A stretch of 64,000 bases of DNA from Lichenostomus cassidix. Lineage: Eukaryota; Chordata; Aves; Passeriformes; Meliphagidae. The notes beneath the pieces were generated by a model. The model saw only the letters and a program-made list of their open reading frames with translations, was not told the DNA's origin and ran no database searches. The stretch lies in the NCBI GenBank assembly GCA_008360975.2, contig CM039183.1, forward strand, positions 51,049,350 to 51,113,349, written 5' to 3'. The translations under genes and the position numbers were made by a program. Below, piece by piece: positions 1-11,122 of the stretch; position 1 is the stretch's first letter; every line of letters starts with the position of its first letter.

Positions 1-3000
1 CACAGGTATAAGGGAACAGAATATACTGTGTTTGCTGAAATAATTTTTGGTTCATTAAAAAAAAAACATGTTACAATAGGAACCTGATAGTGCAAGTAAT
101 TTAAAATGTATATTGTACCAGCAGCATCTTGAGATTCAATTTAGACCTTTTCTGCACCACATGTCATCATCAGGAGTAGTAAAAGTGCTGACTGTGGCAT
201 GTTTTACACCATAATGACCTGAGGGAATTCGGGCTGTAAGCCATTCCGACATGGGCAAGAATAGAAGCAAAAGTCCAGGTTGCTCCCTGTTAATCTCATG
301 GGGGATTCAGAGCTAACGGAAGAACTGAGGTAGAAAAGCAGGCTTTTTGTTAGTAATGTTAAAAAGCACACAGAAGGTATGTAAAAATATGGGGTTGACA
401 TGTTTTCTTCAAAAGAAAACTATTCTTTGGATCAGGTCTTCCTCTGCTGGGACATTGCACATCACTTTCAATAGCAAGATGTGCTGAATGTCTTTACATA
501 GCTTATAAAGCAGCTGAAAATCCAGAATTTTATGAGTTTTTACATGGAAGTGTAATCTGTGTCAGTCTAGTTCTAAGCTTAGGTTGCATTACAACAGTGT
601 GTGAACATTTAATTAAAATTGCTGCTTTTATTGTAATTCAGGATGTAACTTTAATTCTCTTTTTTTATTTCAGTGTGCTGTAATTCAAAATAAACTCACA
701 AGAAGCAAATTTTTTTATGGACTATTAGAAAGCTGTATGAGATCTTAAAAGTTGTACTTTCACAAAAGCTGATCACTTTCTGTCAGTTAACAGCAGTTAA
801 CATATCAAGCTATCATTTATAATTTCATGTAGTCAGAGATGCTTCATTAGAATTTCATTTCACCCTTTATGTGGAATTTCACAATACATAAAGAAATACA
901 GAATGCTTTTGCAAAGTTACAATGGGCAAAGCATATGGGAAACACTGCAGGTACTTCTTTGATAAAAACCCAGCTGGTAGCCTGTTGTGGTAGCTTATTA
1001 TGCTTGCTTGCCTGTCTTTTGGGAGCTGCCACAATTCATGTTGGGGTAGCAGACTGCAGTTTTCCAGCAATGGTAGAGGAGACTGGATCACCTAACACAA
1101 CTATTGGAAAACCTGTGTGTAGACAAGTTTGCAAATATGCATTTTATGGGTGCAGAGATTCATGTTACAATTGTATTTTTAAGGGAGATGGGGAGTTAGA
1201 AGTAGTTGTGGTTGTGATTAGCAACAGATGCATTCCCTACTGTGTTGATACTGGAAGTGGAAAAGGAGAGAAACATCACACTATTTGTCTGTGTTTAAAT
1301 AGTTTAAGTGCCTTTTTCACTCTAGAAGTGTACTCCTTCACATGCATCAAAGCACACCCTCCTTGGCTGTCTTACGCCTCTCAGGAATCAGGGGTTCTTC
1401 CCTGCCACTGTTCAGCTCCATATTGTTGTCTGCATGCTCCTCCACTCCTGCAGTGCTCCTGACCTTGAAACTTTTCAAGATCTTGGAGAATTTCAGCTTT
1501 GCTATGTCGTGGCAATTCGGAGCATTTCTTTTCAGGCGATGTTTCTCTTGCCACCAGTATGCAAAGAATCCCAGTTAGCCACTGCCTGCACTACAAGTGT
1601 TGTTGCAACATTTACAAATTAGCAGTTCCCGAAAGATGTGTTGCATACCTGGAGATAGCTACTTTCTCCAAGGTTTCATATAAGACCTTCTGTCTTAAAC
1701 AAACACAGTAAGGAATGGCCGTGCTCATTGTACAGATACGCTCCATTTCCAAGAGTGACCTTTCTGTGGTGAGGGGGAAGGATTGTTTACCACTTAAAAA
1801 ATATTACAAAGAGATCCTAAATAGGTTGTTTTCATTGTTGTTTCTTCTCCTGGCTACTGAGAGACAAACAGCAGCTCCTCATAACTTTACACTGGTCTCA
1901 GCTCCTTCCTGAAACCTGATCCTCACCAGCAGCTGAGATCTCACCGCACTGCAGCTACCACTTGCCAAAGCCTGGCCAGTGCCTGAGAGACTGCTAGGCA
2001 CTGCAGGCTCTGCTTTGGTGGGATTATGGATATGGAGAGTGCAGAGCCCAAAAGTAGAAAACATCTAATGCAGATTTTTTTTTTTGTCTGAAGAGCTATT
2101 TATGTGGAAGAAAATAGGCCATGAAATTTTGCTATGATGGAGGTTCTCGTTAGAAGGAAGTATTGAAAACCAGTGTCTGCAGAAAAAAAGTTCCCTTGTT
2201 TCTCATATTCTTTTAACAGCTTTCTCACTCCTGGAAAAAAAAAAGAAAAAAAAAGAAAATAATTTGAAATGCAAACTTTCTTTCCTTGAGACTCACCCAC
2301 CTAGCTCTCCATGGAGCTTCTCAGTGGTTTCCAGTAATGGCACAAGGGAACCTTCACACATAAAAATTGGGCGGATGCAAATAAAATCTTTGTTGGGTTT
2401 CTAATGTAACAGTAGTGGTCATGCTTAAGTACTTGTCAGTTACCTTAACATCTAAATTATTTTTATTGCTCAGTGTTTTACACAGGGCATGTTTAGGCAA
2501 TAACGCAAATACTAGGGGAACATTTTAAAGCCTAGTAACTGCAGTTTTTCAAGAGCAATTCACCACATTTTTTCTGTATTTCCTGCTTATTGGAGCCCTT
2601 GAGATGACTTGTTCTGAAAAACAGATGAGAAAAGGGGTTTCCACTCCCAAGTCAAACAATGATGTGTGAAAAAAAATATGTAACAAAGTTTTAAAGTTTT
2701 AGTACTTCCTAAAAAACTATTACATGTAAACCATCTGGGAAGTCTGACCACCAGCCTCCTCCCACCTTCCAAAGGAGGGGAGGAACCAGCCCAAGGGTAA
2801 ATAATCCCCTTTTGTGGCTTTGCAGCAAATCAAATCTTGCAAACAAATCAAAACTTGAAAAATCTGTGCAGCAAATCCCATCTCTTGAGTGTTCTGATAT
2901 GCATTGTGTGTCTTCAGGAGCTCTGATAAAACTGAATTGCCAACCTATATTTCACAGGAGCATTAAAAAAAACCATTAAACTCTTCTAAGGACCTAATGG

Positions 3001-5291
3001 CTACTGTTTACCTATTGTTGCTCTTTCTAACATGGCTTTTTAGACAATCAGATCAGAAATCAACAGATTAATTTTCTATGCAGTAAAGCCTTATGCCACA
3101 AAAAGTCTGTGGACAACACTTTCTAGCCCTTTTATATTTTATTATAAGTCTGCAATACTGTTCAAATGCCTGAGAGATTAGGAAGCATCCACTGAAGAAA
3201 ATTGCTTGCATAGGCATTTTAGAAGTTCATTACCACTTTTCATCTGTAATTACTTGGATTTGCTGTCCCTTTATCTGTGTAAAGGAGGTGTGTATTGGGA
3301 GTAGTTTACACTGCTAGAGTAATGTAAGACATGCTTAAAAGTCAGACATTACACTTTTTTTCTATTTTTTTGACCTAGATCATTAAGTTGCCAAGTTTCA
3401 TGGTTAATTAATGTTTTTTGTAAATCATGTGTGGTTTTATCAATATGTTTCTTGTAATTTGTACCAAACAAAATGAAGAAGAGATAAAACAGACATTTCT
3501 TAATGCACAGTTGTTTAAGACTGTTTAATAAAAATAGGAAAAAGAACAAAAATTTATATTGTTACATATCAACTGCCTAGACAGTCACAAACTCTGCAAC
3601 AGACATTTTATATCATGTTTTAATAGCTATGTTTGGGTCTGAGTCTAAACTGACTAGAATTACCTAGTTTTCTCTGTTTTACTTTTATGGGTTAAAAAAC
3701 CTGTGGTACAAAGGAGAGAAAGCCAGGCATGCTTTCTTATTTCATGTTTCTCTGTACTGGTAGAGTCACAAGGAAAGCTGATCACCCTTCTATAGATCAT
3801 CCATTATGCTGATCTGTGATCTTGTACCAAGAAAAGATGTGTAGGCATTTGGTGCCGTTTCCTAGTTACCTTGTTACTTGACCAGTATACAGAATACTTA
3901 TATTTCCGTATGTGACTTAACAATGCAAAAATCTCTCTTCTGGATTTTACCCTCATCTGTTGTGACAAGGTAACTGGTGATGGGAACATTAGTGAGTAGT
4001 GGTGAAATTGCCCCCTGAAGTCTGTTCTCTAAGAGGGGTTTTCTCTGGTTTTTATTCCCCACTTCTTGTTATTTCTGTCACTGGCCCTTTTCAAATCCCT
4101 TTGGTGTATTGCTGTACTAGCTCTTGATTCCACCTAAAGCCAGTACCATGCCAGTTTGTACCTACTGTGGTCTGCCTTTAACAGCACTTTTCTTCTAGAT
4201 ATAATAACTGTCTAACTGTCAAAGATGTTCGCAAACAACATATTTATACTCGCAGTTAGCCACAAATGTCTTGGGAGATAGCCAGAAAGCTTACCTTTAA
4301 CTGTATTTAAAACAAATTTTGTCAGGGTCACAAGGGTTGAAGGTTTTTTTCTTTGTCATTAGCCATCCAGGAAATGACTGAACTGTGCAGCCCAGCCAAA
4401 ACCAAAAACACATAGTGTAGGAAAATAAAGTTCCACTGGGTTCATTCTTCGTTTGCATAACATTTCTTGGTTGGACTCACGTAAAAGTGCAAATTATACA
4501 ATTCTTTTCATTGGCTTTACTTTCTTAGTTTCTCTTTGCTTCCATTTGTAGTGTTTTGACAAAGCCACTTGATTTCTCTTTTGAATAACCATCCATTTCC
4601 CAACCTGTCCTTTAAAATTTTTCCCTTGACAGGGCCATGTGCTGTCTTCGTGTCCTCTGAAGCTTCAGAGACAGAGGACAAACACTCAAGGAATACCTCC
4701 TTAAGTGGGAAAGACAGCATTTTGGTTTTGGCCTTTTTCTTTTTTCTGCTGCTATGTATTTGTTCAGCAGTCTTTCAGATGCCTGTAATGAGTGAGCTAT
4801 TCCATATTTTCAGGTTCCAAGGTCTTGCAAATTTGAGGTTTCCTTTGGTCTATAATGACCAGATGCTAGACAGATAATCATTATAGACAAATAGAATCAT
4901 TACAGACCTTAGATAGGATAAGTAGCAAATGAGGGACTCTTCTATTTCTATATGTTTCTTAACCTTATGTTTAATCCAGTAATCACTATCTTTGAAAAGC
5001 TGGCAACCCTAGGAGGCTCCTGTACAAAGAAATGTAAAATGATTGAGGCTGCCTGTTCTCTTCCTTGAATTCAAAGCCTTGAGTTTATCTAAAGAGGAAA
5101 TGGAATGGTAATATTTGTGCCATTTTGTGTTGGGAACAAAAGAAGATAAAATATCGGGCTCCCTGAAATTTTTCTACTTCATATAGCAGCCTGTTCAGCC
5201 TGGCATGTGAGTTTAGCACAATGGCTGTCTCCACAAGAGTGATGAATTATGCCACAAGGCAGGCAACGTGAGCATAAGAGCAGCAGTTCTG
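1..5291 (+). other. AIG1 upstream intron, left part: AT-rich sequence
   Basis: No exon, promoter or RNA gene was recognised here. The stretch is AT-rich and its open frames are short, apart from the cysteine-rich frame at 869-1462 listed separately. An A-rich tract with two G interruptions sits at about 2235-2258. Assignment to the AIG1 intron rests on the AIG1 exon at 11015 being internal and on the absence of any recognisable preceding AIG1 exon in the window; that is inference. I did not identify older repeats in it by eye. Confidence 0.5.
869..1462 (+). other. Cysteine-rich open reading frame, unrecognised (possibly chance)
   Basis: Seen: ATG to stop gives 197 codons, the longest open frame in the window. 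About 20 of the residues are Cys (roughly 10%). Residues 36-61 are strongly hydrophobic and could span a membrane. Cys residues then occur in pairs about 3-6 apart (for example VCRQVC, GCRDSCYNC), and a run of five Val lies further on. Against coding: the start context is poor (T at -3 and T at +4), other frames overlap it, no splice structure or upstream promoter is evident, and I recognise no family. It may be a chance frame, or an eroded piece of a mobile element. I do not assign a function. Confidence 0.15.
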
Positions 5292-5464
5292 CTTGAGGCT
5301 GATGTAGGTGTGAGAGACCGGAGAAAATGAGTACTGGCTCAGAACATCTAAAGGGGGGGAGGAAGAGGGGCAGGGCAAGTCCTGCGTAGGTGGGATGGTG
5401 CATTGCTCCATACTCCACCCCCCTGAAGCCTCTAATCCAGACCCAGAATGTCTGTTAGCCACTG
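5292..5464 (+). mobile_element. Truncated left LTR fragment
   Basis: This stretch matches 8055-8214 with scattered substitutions and small gaps. Shared blocks include GGAGAAAATG, GTCCTGCGTAGGT, GGATGGTGCA, CTGAAGCCTCTA and TTAGCCACTG. Similarity stops at about 5465, where sequence related to retroviral RNase H begins shortly after. The fragment therefore corresponds to the upstream (U3) part of the LTR and lacks the part with the poly(A) signal. Confidence 0.65.
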
Positions 5465-5483
5465 CAATACATAGGTAAATAGG

Positions 5484-5696
5484 GTGCTGGTGTGGCAGAA
5501 AGAGAAGTGGGAAGAAATTCTGAGAAGTGCAAGATCCAAAATGATATCCGTTGGATGGGTAGCAGCCCATCAGAAGGGGGATCATCCAGGCCACATCTTC
5601 GATAACCTGGTAGACTTGCTCACTCAGTTGGCTGTCTTAGCCAAGGAAAAGGAAGCAGAAGAAAACAGAGATACTTATTGGAATGTATGCATGTGA
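5484..5696 (+). pseudogene. Retroviral pol remnant: RNase H C-terminal end
   Basis: Seen: a 70-codon open frame with a block of the type W-V-x-A-H-Q-K-G followed by P-G-H-I-F-D-N-L-V-D and L-T-Q-L-A. This resembles the end of the RNase H domain and the linker to integrase in vertebrate retroviral polymerases. It has no upstream continuation: the frame is closed just before it, where the LTR-like fragment ends. The downstream integrase zinc-finger remnant is in a different frame, so at least one frameshift lies between about 5650 and 5695. It cannot make a working enzyme. Confidence 0.6.
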
Positions 5697-6292
5697 AACA
5701 TGGCCACTCTGGGTTGAAAGACCTGTTAAGAGAGGTGATAAGTAGAGGATGGCCTGTCACCCAAAAGGCTTGTGAAACAGTAATTTCTGTGTGCAGCCAA
5801 TGCTGCACCAGACTGGAGAAACACCCCCTGCAAAATTCTCCCCTGCACCTAAGGACAGGAAAGAGGTTGTAGAAGAAGTGGCAGGTCAACAGCATTAGTC
5901 CTTTTAACGAATCAGGAGGAAAACAATGTGTGCTGATGGAAGTTCAAGTAGTCTCAAGTTTGGCGAAGGCTAAAGCAGTGGCATGGTCCACAGGGGAAGG
6001 TACTGTGAAAGGATTAAAATTATGGTTCAGTTTCCTGCCTAAGCCAAAATTGATGCAATCAGATAATAGCAGTCACTTCACAGCAGGAATAGTCCAGGAA
6101 TGGGCAAAAACTGAAGGGATAGCTTGGGTGTTCCACACCCCCTACTATAGCCACAAGCCACTGGGAATAGTAGAAAGGACAAACAGTCTCCTAAAATGGT
6201 TTTTGAGACCTTGGGATGCAAAGTGGTCTGATGGACTGTGGGACACTGTGACCAAAGTCAATGACCCTTGGGGAATAAGTGGATGTTCATGA
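5678..6292 (+). pseudogene. Retroviral integrase remnant (zinc finger plus core), inactivated
   Basis: Seen: two open pieces in the same frame, 5678-5872 and 5930-6292, separated by an in-frame TAG at 5870-5872. The first has an HHCC-type zinc finger: clustered His at residues 5, 8 and 10, then C-S-Q-C at residues 39-42. The catalytic core follows. At the position expected for the first acidic residue (after W-Q-V) there is Asn, codon 5888-5890. The second Asp (S-D-N) is at 6062-6064 and the Glu (V-E-R-T-N) is at 6173-6175, 36 residues later, one more than the usual 35. The stop codon and the Asp-to-Asn change both rule out activity. The core ends in a short tail with a stop at 6290-6292. Confidence 0.82.
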
Positions 6293-8054
6293 CCTACAGT
6301 ATTTTGCCCCATGGCACCTAACACCCCATCCAGAAACAAAGGGACTGATGATCCCTGGAATCCCATACATTTTCCAGGTCAGCCAGTACTGGTGGGCCTG
6401 CCAACTGTTGGGTACTACCAGTCCTGCTGATCTTAAAGATGCCCCTGAACATGCATGCATAGGTAACCACAGATGCCCGTGGTGAAGAACACAAAATTAA
6501 CACCAGATGAATAATTCCTTCTTTTTAAAACTGGTCCAAGTAGGACCGAGTTTTCTTTTCTCTCTTCTTCTACAGGTATTCCATTAAAATATGTGGCTGT
6601 GAGAAGAGGAAGTGACAACAGGACTCAGGATTTACACAGTTCTTCGCTGCAATTATTGCTTGTATATGTTTCTATCCTAATAGTTTTGTGATATTTATAT
6701 TTGTATGTGTTTTGTCTCAGTAGTTTTGTAGTATGTGTATAAATGTCACAAGCATTGTTTGTGTCTCCTTGCTGGTTGCCACAGCAGGTGGAAAAGATTC
6801 CCTCCTGAATTTAGTTTGGAAAGTCAGACAGGATTTTATATGAGTATGAAATCAGTTTTGTATATCCCTGCCTACCTCTTCGGAGCAAGGTATAAAATTA
6901 CTTTGAATTGAGAAAGAAGAGTGGTTTGATGCCAAAGGAACCACATGTGGTAGGGGAAAGTGATGTGTGAAGCCGTGATCATGCAGGGAAGGGGGTTGAC
7001 AGAGACTGAGGCAGCAGCTGGAAAGTTTTCTCCAGCTGTAGGCAAAGAAGTCATAAGTGGTCAAGATGTCACAAGAAAGGACTTTGGATTTGGAAACCAA
7101 TGAAGGGATTTGTAAGTTGGGAAGGCATTTGGTTTGAACCCAGGACCCCAAGTGGAAAAATATGCCAAGTGGATAGGAATAGCTCAAGTTTTTGTTACAC
7201 CTTTAATCCCCCTGAGACAACCAGACTATTATGCAGTAGAACTTCTACTTGATTTAACTTTCCCTTGGTACATCCTGGTATTCCCCCTTACCCTGGCATT
7301 CGGATCTCTAGCTTTGTAATAAGATAATTGACTGTAATATGGGTCCTGGGGATCCCCCTGAAATCTGGTTGGTGAAAGGGATAAGGGTAGTAATATGGGA
7401 AATGTGTATTTGTTTGGGTTACAACGATACCTGTACTTGTAAGATTACCAGCTCTGAAATGTAAGGCAGCCTCACTGTTGAAAATTTGCCTGTCCTCAAG
7501 GTTTGTATTTTTTTGGTGAGGTGTGCAATTGCATTGCAATAGAGAATCTTAAAATGGACTCATTATGCCATTTTGGAGCTCAGCTAACAAGTCCACCAGA
7601 TATCAAAAATGGTTTTATAAAATTGTTTAATGCTTGATAGGTTGTTACTAAATGGGCAAGAAATATGTGAAATGCTGGACCTCACCAAAGGGAAATGCTG
7701 TATTAGGAAGCACAAACAAAAGTGAAGAAAATCACCAACCAGTCTGCTGCATTCTTCCAATCACTGCAGCTGAAAGATTGGTTTCACGAACTCTCCCCCC
7801 AGATCCTGATTTGCATCTTTCCTACCATCTCTGGAACTTACAGGGTGGGGGATGATGGCTTGCATAGGGTGGAATCTCTATACTGACTGGACCTATATTT
7901 TTGATTATTGAAGTAGCAATTGTCCACTGTATGATTTTTTGTGTATGTTCCTCTTTTTCCTCTCCTTTTTTTCTACCTCTGTCTGCTAGGTAGACACCAC
8001 TGCCACCATGGAAGAAGAAGATCCCGTTGCCCATTGTTCTGGTCCCAATCATTG
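6293..8054 (+). mobile_element. Retroviral interior of unassigned content
   Basis: This stretch lies between the integrase remnant and the right LTR, where the end of pol and env would normally lie. It holds only short broken frames; one at 7134-7319 is hydrophobic, but I cannot match it to an envelope protein. A pyrimidine-rich stretch ending CTACAG at about 6551-6574 looks like a splice acceptor, as used for env messages, but this is weak. A purine-rich run just upstream of the LTR (about 8009-8021) could be the polypurine tract. No region is confidently coding. Confidence 0.45.
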
Positions 8055-8660
8055 TTTTGAGCCTTGGGGTCATGTGAGAAGCTGGAGAAAATGGTTACTG
8101 GCTTAAAACAACTAAAGGGTGTGGGGGCAAGGCATGTCCTGCGTAGGTAGGATGGTGCACTGCTCCACCCCTCTGAAGCCTCTAGTACAGCCCCAGAATG
8201 GCTATTAGCCACTGGCACAGCAAAAGCCCCACCAAGGGGGGAATACCCCGAGGGACCAGGGCAGGTAAAAATGGTTGCACAGACACACGTAGTCATAGTC
8301 CACTGTTAGGATTTTACAGTAGCTGAGACCACGCTGGAATTCAAGCAATGATTTTAATCTTTCTGTGTTCCCTCCCCCCATTTCTTCTTCTTGAAGTCTG
8401 GGTAACTTAGAGTTGGATGAGTTGGAGTTCACTAAGCCAATGCCTTGTGGAATGCTTGATTTTGATTGAATGTCGCTTTAAAATTTGCCAAGTACCCTTA
8501 ATTTTCCGAAGTTTACCAATAAAAGTTTGTTGTTTAACCTCCTGAGAATGTTGTCGCATTTCTCCTGTGTGCTGCCTTGGGTATAAAAAAAGCTGTAAGA
8601 AACCTGTTGAGCAAGTCCGGGACTTTACAAGAGGCAGTGTAAAGAAGCACCTCAATTTTG
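8055..8660 (+). mobile_element. Right LTR of the degenerate retrovirus
   Basis: The first 160 bases match the left fragment at 5292-5464. The rest has the expected order: a TTTAAAA box at about 8477-8483 that could act as a TATA-like element, then an AATAAA at 8518-8523 followed by a T- and G-rich stretch. The exact ends are not fixed. I place the right edge near the CACA at about 8660, since no clear target-site repeat was seen. Confidence 0.6.
8518..8523 (+). terminator. Poly(A) signal AATAAA in right LTR
   Basis: A canonical AATAAA followed within 10-40 bases by TTTGTTGTTT and TGTTGTCGC, i.e. a T/G-rich downstream region. It lies in the part of the LTR where the R region is expected. Whether it is used is unknown. 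Confidence 0.5.
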
Positions 8661-11014
8661 TCACAGTCTGGCAGTACATGATCATGAGGGATCTTAGCAA
8701 AGCCCAGCCCAAATTAAAGTCTACCAGTGATAAAATGTAAGCATAGTAAAGGGGATTTAAAAGTAGCAGACCAACAGTTGCTCATTAATCAAAGTAAATT
8801 CAGAAGCAGCCAAATTAACTATGTAGCAAGTCCTCATTATAATCTGTTTATCCAAATAGTTAATTTTTATAGTTCATTTTATCCACATGAACTAGTTGCA
8901 AGGAAGGGTAAGGTGAACCATTCAGACACTGGAAGGAATCTTCCCCAGGGTGTTGCTTTAAGTTTCATGTCAGGTCATCCTCTGGGACAGGTTAGTTCTG
9001 TAACACGTTTGGTTTTGCGCACTTCCTTTACCTTATGGCTGCCTTGTGATAGTGCTTTGCTAAGCGGCGTTTGCCGTCTGTAGCTCCAGATGGTTGCAAC
9101 CAGCTAGGCTGATCCTGTTCCATCCATTGGCTGACTTTGGTTAAGGGACAGATGGCTTGTCCCCTCTTTTCTTGTCTTTACCTCCTTGACAAAGTCTATT
9201 GTTTTATTCTGCTCCACACAAAAATCACAGGTCAAAACCCGCCAGCTCTGTTGCATTCAGTGTAATAAAGTTCAACGTAATTCTGGTTGATTTTTCTTGC
9301 TGTACGACTTCCTGGGAAAAAAAAACATTATCAATCTTGGTCTTCATATGCCTGAGAAGATGTTTTTATGTCCCAGTTGATCTTAGCAGGTTCTCAGAGA
9401 CCCACTGTGATAATACATGACTTCTAGGAAGCCTATAGAGAAGAGGATACTTTGCTTCCATTTTTCCTGCTGTTCAGCTATTCATATCTTGGCACTGAGG
9501 TGTCAGCAGGTGCGTAAAGAGCTACACTGTGCCAATGCCAAGACTGGCCCCGAAGAGAGATTTCTTGTGGGGTACTTTACACTTGGAATATTTTTCAGGC
9601 TGTCCATCATAACCTATTTTTTTTCCTGGCCTCTGTGCACTAGTCAAATAGTGCAAGCTTATTCTGAGCTGTCATAACAGATGGACAACTGTGTTGGAAA
9701 CCAAGAAACTATGTACTGTATGCGCACTGAGGGAACAGTGTACTGGTTCAGGTCATTCACATAACTGCTGGCCAAAGTCTGCATGTGTGTGGTTAGAACA
9801 AGGTGCCATTGATTAACTGCAAACCTCAATTTTAACTTTCTAAAGTGAGAAGCATAAGAAATAGCTTATGCCTACACTATGCACACTAGTAGTTCACATG
9901 CCGTGCTGTGCTCACCCCATATTTCTTTGCACTGACCCTCTAAATTAGCTGTAAGATCATGAGCCACATCAATTTGGACTTAACTGAATACTTCCCTTCT
10001 ATCTCAGTGAAAGTCTTCTTTTGCCTCTCAAACTTTAAACATGGATTTATCGTTACTGTTGAGAGTTCCCCTGTAAATGGTCACTGAAAAGCTCCTGGCC
10101 TAGGTATTGGGTTTTACTGCTATAAACAATAAGCGTTTTTTATTACTAGAAAACTATGACTCAAATTCAAGGTAAGAAAGCAGTGGTGTTTTAATTAGAA
10201 AATTACTTACCACAGCTAAGGTAAGCTTAAACTATTATTTCAGTACATTTTTGTGGGTTTATATTGTCTTTGCCTTTCAGACATCAGGATATCTTTAAAG
10301 AATAAGTGAACACTTTAGCAAAAATTTAGCCTAGTGCAAACTTTATCTGATCCATCTGTCCTGTCCTTAGTCTAGAGGAAATAAGGGTCCTTTTCTGGGC
10401 TTCCAGTAAATAGTTCCTGAGAAGAACCGAGCTAAACCTCATATTGACAAATGAGCACTATACTAGACCTCTTTTCTGTGGATCCCAGTCCATCAATTGT
10501 GTGGAGAGTAGTCAAAGGGTTTTTTTTTTTTTTAATGCTGTTTTGATGGCTGACACAGAAAAGTGCAAATATGAATTTACAGGCTTCTGTTCAGGAGTGA
10601 ATGTTTCATATTGATATGTTCTATGACTTCCAAGTGATATTTTAGCTGATTTTCCATTTGTTTTCTATCCTGTTAGGGAAGAAACATTATTTATGTGCCA
10701 CATCTGCTACTAAAGCATAGTATTCACTTGTAATTTGGCCGCAGGCATGTAAGTCAAAAAATGATATTTTTTGCTGGCTAAAAGTTAAGGGGAAAAAAAA
10801 AAAAAAGAAGAAAAGTTAAAACCTCTGTGAATGCAAAGAGTAATCCAGATTCAAACTGTTGATTAGAACAGTATTTGGTCAAAGAACAATAATATCCATG
10901 TCTATCCATAGATCATTTGCTAAGTGACCCATTTTGCTATCTAAAGAATGCGACTAATTTTTAAGAAGCATATATTTAAAAATGTCTTGTCTTTTTTTTT
11001 TTTTGTCTTTTTAG
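8661..11014 (+). other. AIG1 upstream intron, right part
   Basis: AT-rich sequence between the retroviral remnant and the AIG1 exon. It holds a run of about 14 T near 10520-10533 and an A-rich run at about 10792-10806. I saw no exon, RNA gene or named repeat here. Intron status follows from the acceptor at 11014. Confidence 0.6.
10992..11014 (+). promoter_or_regulatory. AIG1: Splice acceptor of the AIG1 exon
   Basis: An uninterrupted run of 13 T (10992-11004), then GTC, five T and AG ending at 11014, forms a strong polypyrimidine tract and 3' splice site directly before the open AIG1 reading frame. A possible branch site, GACTAAT, lies at 10952-10958, about 57 bases upstream. That is a little far but within the usual range, and it is only a candidate. 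Confidence 0.85.
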
Positions 11015-11116
11015 TTTGTTGTGACGATGTTTTGGAGCATCTATATCTATGACAGGGAGCTGGTTTACCCAAAGCTGCTTGATAATTTTATACCAGCATG
11101 GCTAAATCACGGAATG
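11015..11116 (+). CDS. AIG1: AIG1 internal exon (34 codons, residues ~100-133)
   Basis: Seen: reading from the first base gives 34 open codons, beginning [16 protein letters not shown] and ending [19 protein letters not shown]-rich acceptor (13 T, then GTCTTTTTAG) precedes it and a strong GTGAGT donor follows. Known: AIG1 is a six-pass membrane protein that hydrolyses FAHFA lipids (fatty acid esters of hydroxy fatty acids) using a Thr (human T43) and a His (human H134). By recall of the human protein, this exon aligns to about residues 100-133, so it holds the end of one membrane helix and the following loop. The catalytic His would be the first codon of the next exon. The paralogue ADTRP has a related segment, but the DNFIP and NHGM wording fits AIG1 better. 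The exon is symmetric (phase 0 at both ends), so skipping it would keep frame. It is partial: the rest of the gene lies outside the window. Confidence 0.92.
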
Positions 11117-11122
11117 GTGAGT
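11117..11122 (+). promoter_or_regulatory. AIG1: Splice donor of the AIG1 exon
   Basis: GTGAGT follows the final ATG codon of the exon and is followed by AAAG, a near-consensus U1-binding donor. It opens an intron that runs to the end of the window. Confidence 0.88.

Larger units (their letters stand above)
5292..8660 (+). mobile_element. Degenerate endogenous retrovirus (LTR-pol remnant-LTR)
   Basis: Seen: about 170 bases at 5292-5464 recur at 8055-8214 in the same orientation, as expected of two LTR copies. Between them lie broken RNase H and integrase frames in the order usual for retroviral pol. The left copy runs straight into the RNase H tail, so the rest of the left LTR, the primer site, gag, protease and most of reverse transcriptase are missing. 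That points to a large internal deletion. The right LTR continues to about 8660 and contains a poly(A) signal. No intact retroviral gene remains. The right edge and any target-site duplication are uncertain, and the class (gamma-like or ERV-L-like) is not resolved. It lies in the same orientation as AIG1, within its intron. Confidence 0.75.

Noticed and set aside
5247..5594. 115-codon antisense frame resembling the one at 7973-8296
   Set aside because: The resemblance comes from the shared LTR DNA, not from related proteins.
7126..7146. Possible tRNA-like B box (GGTTTGAACCC)
   Set aside because: No matching A box or cloverleaf stems around it; it lies within the retroviral remnant.
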